Assembly (NCBI GenBank): GCA_964644705.1
Contig: CAZXYF010000107.1
Location: 1 to 10,840 of the forward strand
Direction of reading: 5' to 3'
DNA length: 10,840 nucleotides
Source: CAZXYF01 sp964644705
Lineage (GTDB): Bacteria > Planctomycetota > Brocadiia > SM23-32
The first letter of the stretch is position 1; each line of letters opens with the position of its first letter. Shown here one piece after another: positions 1 through 8,479 of this stretch. A program made the translations under genes and the position numbers. Below the pieces are notes generated by a model, which saw only the letters and a list, made by a program, of their open reading frames with translations, had not been told where the DNA came from and made no database searches.

Positions 1-499
1 CATCAGACACGGCGTATCCCCAGAACTCCTGATCCGGAAACATGGATGCCGTAATCAGTATTCTGCATAACTCTTGAGCTAAACACCTGATTCAGTTCAT
101 CGTCACTCATTTTCAAAAACATGTCAGTGGAAAATAACTTGCCACCTTTTTGTGGAGAAAGAACCTGAATTCGATAAAAACAAGAGTGGGACGAGGCCAG
201 CAGAAGCCCTCCCTCGGCCCCTGCGCCGGGGGGAAGACGATTGGCCACTACGTGCGGTTCACGAACACTGAGCTCTCCGCCGGCCCCGCGCCGGTGGCAG
301 CAACGGACTCACCGGATGCGAACACAGGATGAAAACCGACAGAACACCCTTTGGGGCGATTTTGAGACAATGTCCTGGTTTTTCCGCTGCCGCCATGGGC
401 GCACAGCCGATGGAGGGCCGGTTGGTGCGTCGCCACACGTAGTGGCTAATCATATCCAGCGGGCTATCTCAGCGGCATCCTGTTTCGCTCGATAGTTAG
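1..499. other. left-edge stretch without a confident gene
   Basis: I see no gene I can defend here. On the minus strand a short reading frame (3-122, 39 codons from the ATG at 120-122) contains MSDDELNQVF and stops at position 3, but has no convincing ribosome binding site. A second minus frame is open to the window edge (ATG at 41-43, beginning MFPDQEFWGYAV) and could be the start or an internal part of a gene that continues outside; I do not recognise it. The stretch is rich in GC hairpins and holds the inverted-repeat pair annotated separately. A short palindrome at 491-504 spans the stop codon of the GH3 gene but lacks a T-run, so it is not called a terminator. Confidence 0.4.
239..451. 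repeat. 19-bp inverted-repeat pair bounding a ~213-bp MITE-like segment
   Basis: The left arm at 239-257 reads GATTGGCCACTACGTGCGG. The reverse complement of the right arm at 433-451 reads GATTAGCCACTACGTGTGG, matching at 17 of 19 positions, with an uninterrupted 11-bp core. The interior has no transposase and no convincing gene, only short overlapping frames. Small size, good terminal inverted repeats and lack of coding capacity fit a non-autonomous miniature element, but I see no clear target-site duplication in the flanks. It could equally be a large structured RNA or palindromic intergenic repeat. The pairing is seen directly; mobility is inferred. Confidence 0.4.
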
Positions 500-2689
500 C
501 TATCCGGCGTCCGCAATCCGGAATCCGCCCTCCAGGCCTTCCGCCGAGTTCGGGCCCACCCATACCTTGAACTCTCCGGGTTCCACGACGTAATCCATAT
601 TCTGATCGTACAAACCCAGTTCCTGCGCGGGGATCTGGAAACGCACGCAGCGCTTTTTCCCCGCATCCAGAGCGATACGCTGGAAGCCTTTAAGTTCTCG
701 GACCGGACGCGTCACCGAACCCACGAGATCGCGGACGTAGAGCTGAACGACTTCTTCTCCGGCGCGGTCACCATTATTTGTCACCGCCACCGTCACAATG
801 AGTGTGCCCTCCGTGCTGATCTCGGGAGTTTCCACGGCCAGATCGGAATAGTCAAAATCGGTGTAACTCATCCCGTATCCAAAGGGATAGAAGGGGCTGT
901 TAGGGCAGTCCAGATAACGCGATTTGAAGGGTTCCTCAAACTGTTTCGTGCCCTCCCCCGTCGCGGGACGCCCCGTGTTTTTCTGCGCGTAATACAACGG
1001 GATCTGCCCCTCCGATCGGGGAAATGATGTGGTGAGTTTACCCGATGGATTCACCCGTCCGAGCAGTATTTCAGCCGTAGCCCGGCCCGCCTCGTATCCG
1101 CCATGCCACGCCTGCAATATGGCATCAGAACGATCGGCGACCTCCCTCAGTACCAGCGGCCGACCGGTGGCGATTACCGTTACGACCGGAGTATCGGTTG
1201 CGGCGACGTCGTCGAGCAACTCCTGCTGCCGACCGGCCAACCCCAGATCCGTTAGACAGCTGGCTTCACCGTTCATGTCAACAGTTTCACCGAGCACCAT
1301 AATCACCACATCGGCAGACTCCGCGGCATCGGCAGCATCCTCCAGTCCCTTTTCATCGCCGTCTTCAATGCCGCAACCGCGCATGTATGTCAGGTCAACG
1401 TCCTCCCCCGTCAGTTCCTTCAGTGCGCCGTAGACCGAAGGACCGCAGTCCTCTTCGCGTCCCTGGTGCGCAAACGTTCCAATCATCTCAGCGCGTTCAT
1501 CCGCCAGCGGCCCCACCACGGCGATATCAAGATCTTCACCGTCCAGCGGCAGCACGTCGCTCTCGTTCTGCAGCAGCACCATGGACCGACGGGCCACTTT
1601 CCGCGCCAGCTCACGATGCGACTCGCTCAATATCACCCGTTCCTGCAGTTCCTCGTCAACGTATGGTGACTCGAACAGACCGAGTTCCATTTTTAGGGTA
1701 AGTATGCGTCGCACGGCCCCGTCAACCAGTTTTTCATCCACCTGGCCGGTTTCCACCAGATCCTGAAGATGATCGGGATATGCGGTGCTGCCCATGTCAA
1801 TATCCACCCCCGCCTCGATTGCCTTGCGGGCCGCTTCTCGCGGATCGACAGCCACACCATGCGGCACCAGCTCCCCGATGGAATTGTAGTCGCTGATGGT
1901 CACACAGGTGCAGCCCAACTCTTCCCGCAGAATCCCCCTCAAGGTAAACGCGTTGGCCGTTGCCGGTACGCCATTAATCTCGTTGAACGCCGTCATCACA
2001 CAACCTGCCCCCTCCCCCAGCGCCCCTTCAAAAGGCGGCAGATGAACCTCTCGCAGCCGCCTCTCCGAAACATCGACGGTATTGTAATCACGTCCCGCTT
2101 CACAGGCCCCATACGCCACGAAGTGTTTCGGACACGACGTCATTCGTCGGCCGTCAGGCAACCCCCGGGACTGGAACCCGCGAACACGCGCTTTTGCCAT
2201 TTCTCGGCCAAGATACTGGTCCTCTCCACAGGTTTCCGCGATGCGTCCCCATCGAGGATCACGCGCAACGTCAACCATGGGGGCAAGAATCATGTCCGTG
2301 CCCACCGCTGAGGCCTCGAGAGCGGCAACACGGGAGGCTTCCTCCACCAGCTCAGGATCCCAGGTGCAGGATTCCGCCAGGGGGATCGGGAATATCGTGC
2401 GATACCCGTGAATCACATCATTCGCCGAGAAAAGCGGAATGCCCAGCCGTGATTCTTCCACGGCAATTCGCTGAATCTCATTCCACTGCGCCGGATCATT
2501 CGCCCCTATGATCGAGCCGACACGGCCCTGTCGGACCCAGCCCTGATCAGCGTCTTCGGCCAATTCAATCGGCTTCTGCACCATCTGCCCCACTTTTTCC
2601 TCCAGCCGCATTCGATTCAGCAAATCATTCACGCGTTGCTGCGCTGCCCCGGCCACCTCGCCGGCGTACTTCTTATGTTTATCGCTCAT
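500..2689 (-). CDS. bglX: glycoside hydrolase family 3 beta-glucosidase, BglX type
   Basis: Retaining exo-glycosidase that removes terminal beta-linked sugars (typically glucose) from oligosaccharides. The 729-residue protein has the full BglX layout. The N-terminal TIM barrel (about 15-340) has DVIHGYRTIFPI at 91-102, APMVDVARDPRWGR at 136-149, CPKHF near 186-190 and the nucleophile region TISDYNS with Asp267. The alpha/beta sandwich domain (about 365-560) has NGEASCLTD, with Glu475 at the place of the BglX acid/base (HEASSRTD in E. coli), and NPSGKLTTSFP. A linker with YPFGYGMSYT leads to a C-terminal fibronectin III-like domain (about 615-715) with RPVRELKGFQRI. Unlike E. coli BglX it starts MSDKHKKYAGE with no signal peptide, so it is predicted cytoplasmic and would act on imported oligosaccharides. 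The ribosome binding site is weak. It stands alone; no sugar transporter is adjacent. The family is secure, the exact substrate is not. Confidence 0.95.
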   Translation of the reverse strand: MSDKHKKYAGEVAGAAQQRVNDLLNRMRLEEKVGQMVQKPIELAEDADQGWVRQGRVGSIIGANDPAQWNEIQRIAVEESRLGIPLFSANDVIHGYRTIFPIPLAESCTWDPELVEEASRVAALEASAVGTDMILAPMVDVARDPRWGRIAETCGEDQYLGREMAKARVRGFQSRGLPDGRRMTSCPKHFVAYGACEAGRDYNTVDVSERRLREVHLPPFEGALGEGAGCVMTAFNEINGVPATANAFTLRGILREELGCTCVTISDYNSIGELVPHGVAVDPREAARKAIEAGVDIDMGSTAYPDHLQDLVETGQVDEKLVDGAVRRILTLKMELGLFESPYVDEELQERVILSESHRELARKVARRSMVLLQNESDVLPLDGEDLDIAVVGPLADERAEMIGTFAHQGREEDCGPSVYGALKELTGEDVDLTYMRGCGIEDGDEKGLEDAADAAESADVVIMVLGETVDMNGEASCLTDLGLAGRQQELLDDVAATDTPVVTVIATGRPLVLREVADRSDAILQAWHGGYEAGRATAEILLGRVNPSGKLTTSFPRSEGQIPLYYAQKNTGRPATGEGTKQFEEPFKSRYLDCPNSPFYPFGYGMSYTDFDYSDLAVETPEISTEGTLIVTVAVTNNGDRAGEEVVQLYVRDLVGSVTRPVRELKGFQRIALDAGKKRCVRFQIPAQELGLYDQNMDYVVEPGEFKVWVGPNSAEGLEGGFRIADAG

Positions 2690-2963
2690 TTTCGATTCCG
2701 TTCATGCACAATAATTAGAGCTTCCCGCGCATCACACCGATCCGCAAGTGGGCCAATTTTATCCGCACGAGTGCAGTGATGAAAGCTCAGACCTGGTGAT
2801 CCGGAAACCAGGCCTGTCCAAAATAGCGTTTCGAGAAGCATGATTCTTTGTCTTTACCATCGTCTTTAACATAATCTGCCGTCTAAGTGACATTCCCGGA
2901 AACGACAGATTATGACAGGAGGTTACGGGACAACATTAAGGAGACACATTGCAATTTTTGGAC
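2690..2963. other. intergenic with two inverted repeats
   Basis: This is the spacer between the GH3 start and the end of the broken radical SAM gene. Two stem-loops are visible. At 2788-2816, CAGACCTGG pairs with CCAGGCCTG around an 11-base loop (one mismatch). At 2870-2914, CATAATCTG pairs perfectly with CAGATTATG around 27 bases. Neither has a T-run, so neither is a clear terminator; they may be operator sites for the GH3 promoter or decayed repeats. I find no convincing -35/-10 pair upstream of the GH3 start on the minus strand. Confidence 0.35.
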
Positions 2964-3882
2964 TCAGCCTACATCCGCCGTCTCCCGCGAAGCCGTTTGG
3001 GAGCAGTCCGGCACCGGTGACTCATTCTCCGACGGATAGGGGTACAGTTCCATGTAGTCACCGTTTTCCCAGGCCTCGTCGGCAATTTCGGCCCACTCTT
3101 CCGCCCGCTGATCCAGCGCGTCGGAAAGGCTGGTCACGAGGGTTTCCGCGCCGGGATGCGTGGGCTCCGCATCGTGCTTTTCGGCCAGATTTCGGAACAC
3201 CCATGGGCGATCTATGAGCATGCAGGGACGCAGGTGGTTTCCGTCATACGGTATGGCGTTGCGGATGTCTTCAAACAGGGGATGTTTGAGTGCTTCGGTG
3301 AGGGTTGTGTCATGAACGTTGTCCACGGCAAAGTGGCAGAACACACACGGCTCGATCCCGCCATCGTTGTTGATGTGGAAATACCATAAAATGCATGCCC
3401 ATCTCTTCTTCCGCCTCCGTAACGACGCGATCCAGAACGTCGTATTCGATATCACCTCCTTCGGAGTAATGCGCAGCCCAGCATCCCTCGCAGGACAGGT
3501 TACAGCGAGCGGTCACGTCCACCACCATGATATAGGGCGGTTCGAATCCATGTTCATCTTCAAACTCCTCCCGGCGCGAGCGATTGAGGAACCAGGCATT
3601 CCCGTACAGATTCTGCACAAGTGCTTTTTTCGCGCGGGGGTTGAGTTCCTCCGCCACCCTCTGCAGCCATCTTCCGAATGGATGATCCTGCTCAACCAGT
3701 CGCCGGAACCGGCGGGCCTGCCGTTTGTCCGATTCCCTGGTGGCCACTCTCTCAAAAAACATACTATTCACCCCTCTTCCAGAGATTAGAATCAAACGAT
3801 CGGTCCATGCTCTGTGAAACTCAACAGACCCACTTCTCAACCCAAAAAGACGCTCTTCTTCATCGTCAAACATGCCCCGCAT
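2964..3882 (-). pseudogene. radical SAM protein, internally deleted and frameshifted
   Basis: Two minus-strand frames are the two ends of one radical SAM gene. The 5' part (from the ATG at 3882) gives about 166 meaningful residues with the [4Fe-4S]-binding CxxxCxxC motif (Cys127, Cys131, Cys134 in ARCNLSCEGCWAA) and runs to EAEEEMGMHF. The 3' part, in another frame from about 3388 down to the TGA at 2964, resumes at YFHINNDGGIEPCVFCHF. That segment normally lies late in such proteins, after the SAM barrel. The GGEP motif and most of the barrel strands are missing, so a simple 1-base sequencing slip cannot explain it; a deletion of several hundred bases with loss of frame, joined around 3381-3391, is needed. 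Downstream of the joint the first frame ends after about 24 unrelated codons. The tail keeps CVFC and RPCMLID cysteines, consistent with an extra cluster. An intact copy would probably have been about 500 residues or fewer. The product cannot be a working enzyme. An assembly error remains possible. Confidence 0.8.
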
Positions 3883-4040
3883 GTTTCAGATTAGTACAGG
3901 ATTCCCATTTTCTCAATAAAAAAATCGGTTTTTTACTGCAAAAACACCCTGGCCCTGATCGGCACGCATACAGCCCGGCCACCTCAGTGCCCCAACCATC
4001 GCGCATGCCCTTCGGGATCGCGACAAACCGCATTGTTTTT

Positions 4041-4068
4041 GACATCGAGAAGTTGACATCGAGAAGTT
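4041..4068 (+). repeat. 14-bp tandem duplication in the promoter region
   Basis: GACATCGAGAAGTT occurs twice head to tail (4041-4054 and 4055-4068) with no mismatch. The base context makes TTGACA appear twice, at 4039-4044 and 4053-4058; only the second is correctly spaced from a -10 box. A recent slippage duplication is the simplest origin. It could also double a regulator-binding half-site. Confidence 0.8.
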
Positions 4069-4080
4069 GTAAGGTATATT
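4053..4080 (+). promoter_or_regulatory. predicted sigma70 promoter of the binding protein/kinase operon
   Basis: A consensus -35 TTGACA (4053-4058), a 16-bp spacer and TATATT (4075-4080) as -10 predict transcription starting near 4087, leaving a leader of about 75 bases before the ATG at 4162. The -35 box lies in the second copy of the 14-bp duplication. Upstream, a GC hairpin at 3999-4023 (TCGCG paired with CGCGA, capped by CCC-TTC-GGG) has no T-run; its role is unknown. Confidence 0.6.
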
Positions 4081-4085
4081 TACAA
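4067..4085 (+). promoter_or_regulatory. possible operator: inverted repeat over the -10 box
   Basis: TTGTAA (4067-4072) and TTACAA (4080-4085) form a perfect 6-bp inverted repeat with a 7-base centre that contains most of the TATATT -10 box. A protein bound here would block RNA polymerase, so this is a candidate repressor site for the operon downstream. No regulator gene is in the window. AT-rich short palindromes also arise by chance, so confidence is modest. Confidence 0.35.
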
Positions 4086-4161
4086 TACTCGAGTTCTGCG
4101 ATACAAGATGGTTGTTTGTTTGTACAGGCAGCGCGACAGATTCAGGGACGAAGGGGATTTT

Positions 4162-5550
4162 ATGCGGGACAATTGCGTGTACCGATTCTGGATGCTGGTA
4201 GTGATTCTGTGGGGAGTTGGATTCGGCTCCACAGGACGACCATGGGCTGGGGAAGCCACTCGCTCCGGCGATCATCTACCAGGGGAAACTCAAACACGCA
4301 TCCGCGTTCTCTTTCCTGAGGGGAGTCAACTTCGGTCTATCGCCGCGCACACCGAGACTTTCACCGCGAAAACAGGGATAAAAGTGTCCTTTGACTTCGT
4401 TCCGTGGCGTATCCTGCATAAACAGCTTGCCGGAGACTTAAGTTCTGTCCGAAAGAAATATGACGTTTTCATGTTCGCGGACCTGTGGCGGCAGGATCTT
4501 CGAAAATCACTTATGCCACTGGGGAACTTTTTGAAGGGGGCTCGCCTTTCTCTTGAGGATTATCCGGAAACTTTCCGCCGGGCCGTTCGGTTAAACGGGA
4601 ACATATACGGTCTCCCCCTGCGCGGGCACGTCATGCTCCTCTTTTATCGCAAAGATGTGTTCGATCGCCTCAACCTCCAGCCCCCCACCACATGGACAGA
4701 ACTCGAGGAGGTTGCGCACAAAATTCAACAAGAAACTGACCTGATGGGCCTTGCCATGTATTACGGGCGCGGCCATTCCGGACAGAATCTTTTCTGCTGG
4801 CTTCCCCTGTTATGGGGCAAAGGCGCCAGCATCGTGGGGAAAGACGGAAACGCGGCATTCGACTCGGACCGCGGAATCGCCGCTACTGAACGTTATTCTC
4901 AGTGGCTGTTGAAATCGTCTATTACCCCCGCACAATCAATCGCCTGGAACGAATATCAGGCCGTTGATGCGGTGGACTCAGGCCGATGCGCCATGGTATT
5001 CACCTGGTCATGGCATTATCGCCAGTGCATCAAGAAGGACCAACCCACGGAGAAATCCAAAACGTCCGGCATCCCACCCCCCTGCCCGATAGGAGTAGCG
5101 CCCCTTCCCTGCTGGGAGGGACGTAAACGCGCCGTTCCCGCGCTCTGCCTTCCGGTGGGCATCTCGGCGGCATCACAGAACAAAGATGAAGCTTTGAAAT
5201 ACCTCCGCTGGGTCACCACGGCAAAATTGGAGAAAAAGTTGCTTCTAAAAAGGTCCCCGAAGGATCAGATCTCGCTGGTCGCGGTTCACCGGAGCAATCT
5301 GAGCGACCCTGATGTCAATGCCGCCTGGAATGGCATCCATTCTTTAATCAACCGATCACTGCAGAACGCTCGTCTCATACCATCATTATCCGGATGGTCG
5401 GCAATTAAGCCACATATTGAATCAGCCCTCCATGAATGTGCTCTGGGACGAGACGTGGCAGCGATCCTCCATGGAGCAGCGTCCGACGCCAGCAGGATTT
5501 TATCTGCGCACAGTGATCAAACAAGTGGTGAGGAGTCAGAGGAACGATGA
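4162..5550 (+). CDS. secreted family 1 extracellular solute-binding protein
   Basis: Periplasmic binding protein of the ABC sugar/oligosaccharide type (SBP family 1, MalE/UgpB-like fold), 462 residues. The start at 4162 is chosen over an in-frame ATG at 4108 because AAGGGG sits 5 bases upstream and because it puts a clean signal peptide at the N-terminus: MRDNCVYR, then the hydrophobic FWMLVVILWGVGFG, then a likely cleavage near PWAGEA (about residue 30). There is no lipobox Cys. The mature part starts with a beta strand (RIRVLFPEGS), then typical family features: KTGIKVSFDFVPW, KYDVFMFADLW, the lobe crossover IYGLPLRGHVMLLFYRKDVF with PPTTWTELEEVAHKI, and late in the protein LCLPVGISAASQNKDEALKYLRWV. 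Its stop overlaps the start of the kinase gene by 4 bases (ATGA) and no permease or ATPase follows. It therefore most likely delivers ligand information to the kinase, as LuxP does for LuxQ or TorT for TorS. The ligand is unknown; a sugar is likely from the family. Confidence 0.85.
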   Translation: MRDNCVYRFWMLVVILWGVGFGSTGRPWAGEATRSGDHLPGETQTRIRVLFPEGSQLRSIAAHTETFTAKTGIKVSFDFVPWRILHKQLAGDLSSVRKKYDVFMFADLWRQDLRKSLMPLGNFLKGARLSLEDYPETFRRAVRLNGNIYGLPLRGHVMLLFYRKDVFDRLNLQPPTTWTELEEVAHKIQQETDLMGLAMYYGRGHSGQNLFCWLPLLWGKGASIVGKDGNAAFDSDRGIAATERYSQWLLKSSITPAQSIAWNEYQAVDAVDSGRCAMVFTWSWHYRQCIKKDQPTEKSKTSGIPPPCPIGVAPLPCWEGRKRAVPALCLPVGISAASQNKDEALKYLRWVTTAKLEKKLLLKRSPKDQISLVAVHRSNLSDPDVNAAWNGIHSLINRSLQNARLIPSLSGWSAIKPHIESALHECALGRDVAAILHGAASDASRILSAHSDQTSGEESEER

Positions 5551-8426
5551 CGGAGCCTGGCGATAAACCCGGTACTGAGAATTCACCGGCGTGGAGACGG
5601 CTATGGCAGAACACAGATCTGCAGACCAAACTCGGAGTGGGTACCGGATTGCTGTTGCTGCTGATGATCCTCATTGCTGCGCTATCTCTGCACGGAATAC
5701 GCCTCTCGGAATACAGAATACAACACGTTCGCGGACGCCATGTACCCACCCTGATGAAACTGAAGCAGATGCGTCAGTGCTTCTCGCGCATGATGGTTGA
5801 AGAGCGCAATTACCTGTTGGCCGGTCACCTGAAGAACCGCCAGGCCTACCACGAAAAATACCAGGGACTGTCCGACACACTGGACAGCATTGAACCGAAT
5901 CTGTCAGCCGCCGCCCGGTCAAAACTCCCCGCCCTACGTACACGCCTCAAAGAGTGGAGGAACACCACCGAAAAGCTGTTCCGCATGCGGGATGACCCTT
6001 ATCGGGATAACCCGGCAAAACAATACTGCGCGAGTCATGCCAAACCCATCTTTGTCAGGCAAAAGCAACGCACCAACAGGTTGCTGGAACGTCTGGCAGA
6101 CAGTGGGGACAAACATTCGCGCGATCCGGCGACGAATGCTCTCCTCAAACGGGCAGCCATCCAACTCTACAGGGAATCCCTCGAGACCATAATTGACCGG
6201 CTGGAGCATTACGCGGCCAATAGCAGTCCTTCTCCGAAATATGCGCTCCAGTCCGATTTAGAACAACACGACAGATACTGGGACACGCTGACCCGCGTGT
6301 TCCCGGCGGAGACAAACTCCGTCCAAAAACTTGCGGACAGTCGTTCTGAGTTTCTGAAAGCCGTACAGGAAACTGTAAAGGTGGTGGAGAAGAAGGGAAC
6401 ATCCCGGTCCATGAAACAGCACAAAGAGAAGGCGGTCCCGCAGGCCCGCCAGATACGGAAACAGCTTGCAGCCATCATTTCTATCCAGGAAAAAGCGACA
6501 ACACAATTGCTGGCGGACGCGGCCGGCCGGTTGAGTTTTCTCCAACAGGTCGTTTTTGCGGCAATTTGCAGCGGATTAGCTCTGTCGGTTCTATTGGCTT
6601 TCATATACAGGAAGAGCATCCTGAAACCGGTGCAGCGTTTGACCGACACAGCCGAAACAATCGCCGGTGGTGACCTGAAAAGACGTGCGGATCTGACCGG
6701 TGATGACGAAATTGGGCGGATGGGGACAGCGTTTAACACCATGGCGACGGAACTTCAAGATATGATTCACCGGCTGAAGACTCAAAAAAACAACCTGGAG
6801 GACATGGTCGCACAACGAACGCGCCAACTCACGCGAACCACTGAACAGCTGAAAGAAGACGTACGCAAAAGAGCACGGGTGCAAGCCGAACTGAGGGAGA
6901 GTGAACGGCACCTGCGCACCACTCTGAAATCCATTGCCGATGCCGTCATCGCCACCGACGCCTCCGGGGACATCGAGTGGATGAACCCCGCCGCAGAGAA
7001 ACTGACAGGCTGGTCGGAAGACGAAGCCAGGGAACGATCTATTTCCGAGGTTCTCCACACCCGCAACACGGAATCCGACGACAACATGTCTCATCCCATC
7101 AACGAGGTTCTGGAAGACGATAAGACAATCCAGTTGGGGTCCCCCACAATTCTGGTATCCCAGGACGGATCCACCCACTACATCAATGACTCGGCCGCCC
7201 CGATCCATGATGACAGCGGCAGACAAACGGGGGCCGTCGTCGTCTTCCGTGACGTCACCGAAAAACGGCAGAAGGAGCGAGAACTGCGTAAAATGCAAAA
7301 ACTGGAAAGTCTGGGAACCCTTGCCGGGGGGATCGCTCACGATTTCAACAACATGCTGCAGGGCATTTTCGGACACATGGAACTCGCCCAGAATATGTTA
7401 CCGGAGAACAGTAAACCGTATCACTACCTCGAATCGGCCAGTGAAGCACTCGAAACCGCCACAAAACTGACCAGCCAGCTTCTTACGTTTGCGAAAGGCG
7501 GTGAGCCCGTTGTTGAAACGGTGGATCTGAAACAGCAGGTAAGAGACAACGTGGAATTCCATCTTCGCGGGAGCAACATCCAACCCGAATTCGACCTCCC
7601 CGATGATCTGTGGGCTGTTGCCGGAGATAGTGATCAGATCAGTCAGGTGATTTCCAATTTGACTATCAACGCGAAAGAGGCCTCTCCCACCGGCGGCCAG
7701 CTTTACGTAACGGCCAGGAACGTAACCGATCCGGAAACAAAAGCCCCTGCCGAGCTGTCCGGTAGATACGTCAAACTGCAAATTCGTGATGAAGGAACCG
7801 GCATCCCGAAGGACATCCTCGACCAGATTTTTGACCCCTATTTCACCAGTAAACAGGATGGCAGTGGGCTGGGGCTATCGATCGTATATAGCATCATTGA
7901 GAACCACGATGGACACATCGAAGTGGAGTCCACATCCGAATCCGGCACCACTTTCAGCGTTTACATACCGGCGGAAGAACGCGGGAGCACAACAGGACCG
8001 GAGAACTCCGACGAAAAAGGAAGCGCAGGCACCGAAGGCGCAGCTCATGTCCTGTTGATGGACGATGACGAAACGGTCAGAGAACTGGCCAGAAAGATGC
8101 TGCAACAGTGCGGGCACAGCGTGGAAACAGTGGAAGACGGGGAGGAAGCAATCCAACAGTATGCCCGGGCAGAGGAAAAACATTATCCCTTCGATCTCGT
8201 CATCATGGACCTCACCGTTCCCGGCGGGATGGGTGGGAAAGAGGCGGTGGAAAAGCTGCTGGAGATCGACCCCGACGCCCGTGTCATCGTCTCCAGCGGA
8301 TACTCCTCCGATCCCGTCCTGGCCAATTATGAGGACTACGGATTCATCGGCCGGCTGAAAAAGCCTTTCAACATCGAACAGCTCCAGCAGGAAATCGGCC
8401 GCGCCGGCAGTCACGCGTCGGACTGA
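5547..8426 (+). CDS. membrane hybrid sensor histidine kinase (HAMP-PAS-HisKA-HATPase-REC)
   Basis: A 959-residue two-component sensor. Order of parts: TM1 at about 29-50 (LGVGTGLLLLLMILIAAL); a largely helical periplasmic region of about 280 residues; TM2 at about 332-354; HAMP at about 353-405; a coiled coil near 405-455 (NNLEDMVAQRTRQLTRTTEQ); PAS at about 455-573 (IADAVIATDASGDIEWMNPAAEKLTGW, ending VVVFRDVTEKR). HisKA has the phosphoacceptor His598 in AGGIAHDFNNML. The ATPase domain has N-box Asn708, G1 DEGTG at 748-752 and G2 GSGLGL at 772-777. The C-terminal receiver has acidic residues 839-841, phospho-acceptor Asp888 in VIMDLT and Lys939 in LKKPF. All catalytic residues look intact. 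There is no DNA-binding output, so phosphate should pass to an unlinked HPt protein or response regulator. Translational coupling with the secreted binding protein suggests that protein docks on the periplasmic helices. An AGAGG ribosome site lies 4 bases before the ATG. Confidence 0.95.
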   Translation: MTEPGDKPGTENSPAWRRLWQNTDLQTKLGVGTGLLLLLMILIAALSLHGIRLSEYRIQHVRGRHVPTLMKLKQMRQCFSRMMVEERNYLLAGHLKNRQAYHEKYQGLSDTLDSIEPNLSAAARSKLPALRTRLKEWRNTTEKLFRMRDDPYRDNPAKQYCASHAKPIFVRQKQRTNRLLERLADSGDKHSRDPATNALLKRAAIQLYRESLETIIDRLEHYAANSSPSPKYALQSDLEQHDRYWDTLTRVFPAETNSVQKLADSRSEFLKAVQETVKVVEKKGTSRSMKQHKEKAVPQARQIRKQLAAIISIQEKATTQLLADAAGRLSFLQQVVFAAICSGLALSVLLAFIYRKSILKPVQRLTDTAETIAGGDLKRRADLTGDDEIGRMGTAFNTMATELQDMIHRLKTQKNNLEDMVAQRTRQLTRTTEQLKEDVRKRARVQAELRESERHLRTTLKSIADAVIATDASGDIEWMNPAAEKLTGWSEDEARERSISEVLHTRNTESDDNMSHPINEVLEDDKTIQLGSPTILVSQDGSTHYINDSAAPIHDDSGRQTGAVVVFRDVTEKRQKERELRKMQKLESLGTLAGGIAHDFNNMLQGIFGHMELAQNMLPENSKPYHYLESASEALETATKLTSQLLTFAKGGEPVVETVDLKQQVRDNVEFHLRGSNIQPEFDLPDDLWAVAGDSDQISQVISNLTINAKEASPTGGQLYVTARNVTDPETKAPAELSGRYVKLQIRDEGTGIPKDILDQIFDPYFTSKQDGSGLGLSIVYSIIENHDGHIEVESTSESGTTFSVYIPAEERGSTTGPENSDEKGSAGTEGAAHVLLMDDDETVRELARKMLQQCGHSVETVEDGEEAIQQYARAEEKHYPFDLVIMDLTVPGGMGGKEAVEKLLEIDPDARVIVSSGYSSDPVLANYEDYGFIGRLKKPFNIEQLQQEIGRAGSHASD

Positions 8427-8479
8427 ACTCACTATCCTGGGACGGGAGCTCATACTGGATGTTGACAGCTGTGCCCGGC

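Noticed and set aside
491..504. Terminator of the GH3 gene
   Set aside because: The GATAG/CTATC hairpin is only 5 bp and no T-run follows on the minus strand.
3310..3455. Programmed frameshift joining the two radical SAM halves
   Set aside because: A slip of one base would not restore the missing GGEP motif and barrel; hundreds of bases are absent, and no slippery site is evident.
4108..4161. Upstream in-frame ATG as start of the binding protein
   Set aside because: It has no ribosome site and would place 18 residues, including several charged ones, before the signal peptide; the ATG at 4162 has AAGGGG at good spacing.
6591..7376. 261-codon minus-strand frame inside the kinase gene
   Set aside because: Lies opposite the HAMP, PAS and HisKA coding region, which is unmistakable in the other strand.
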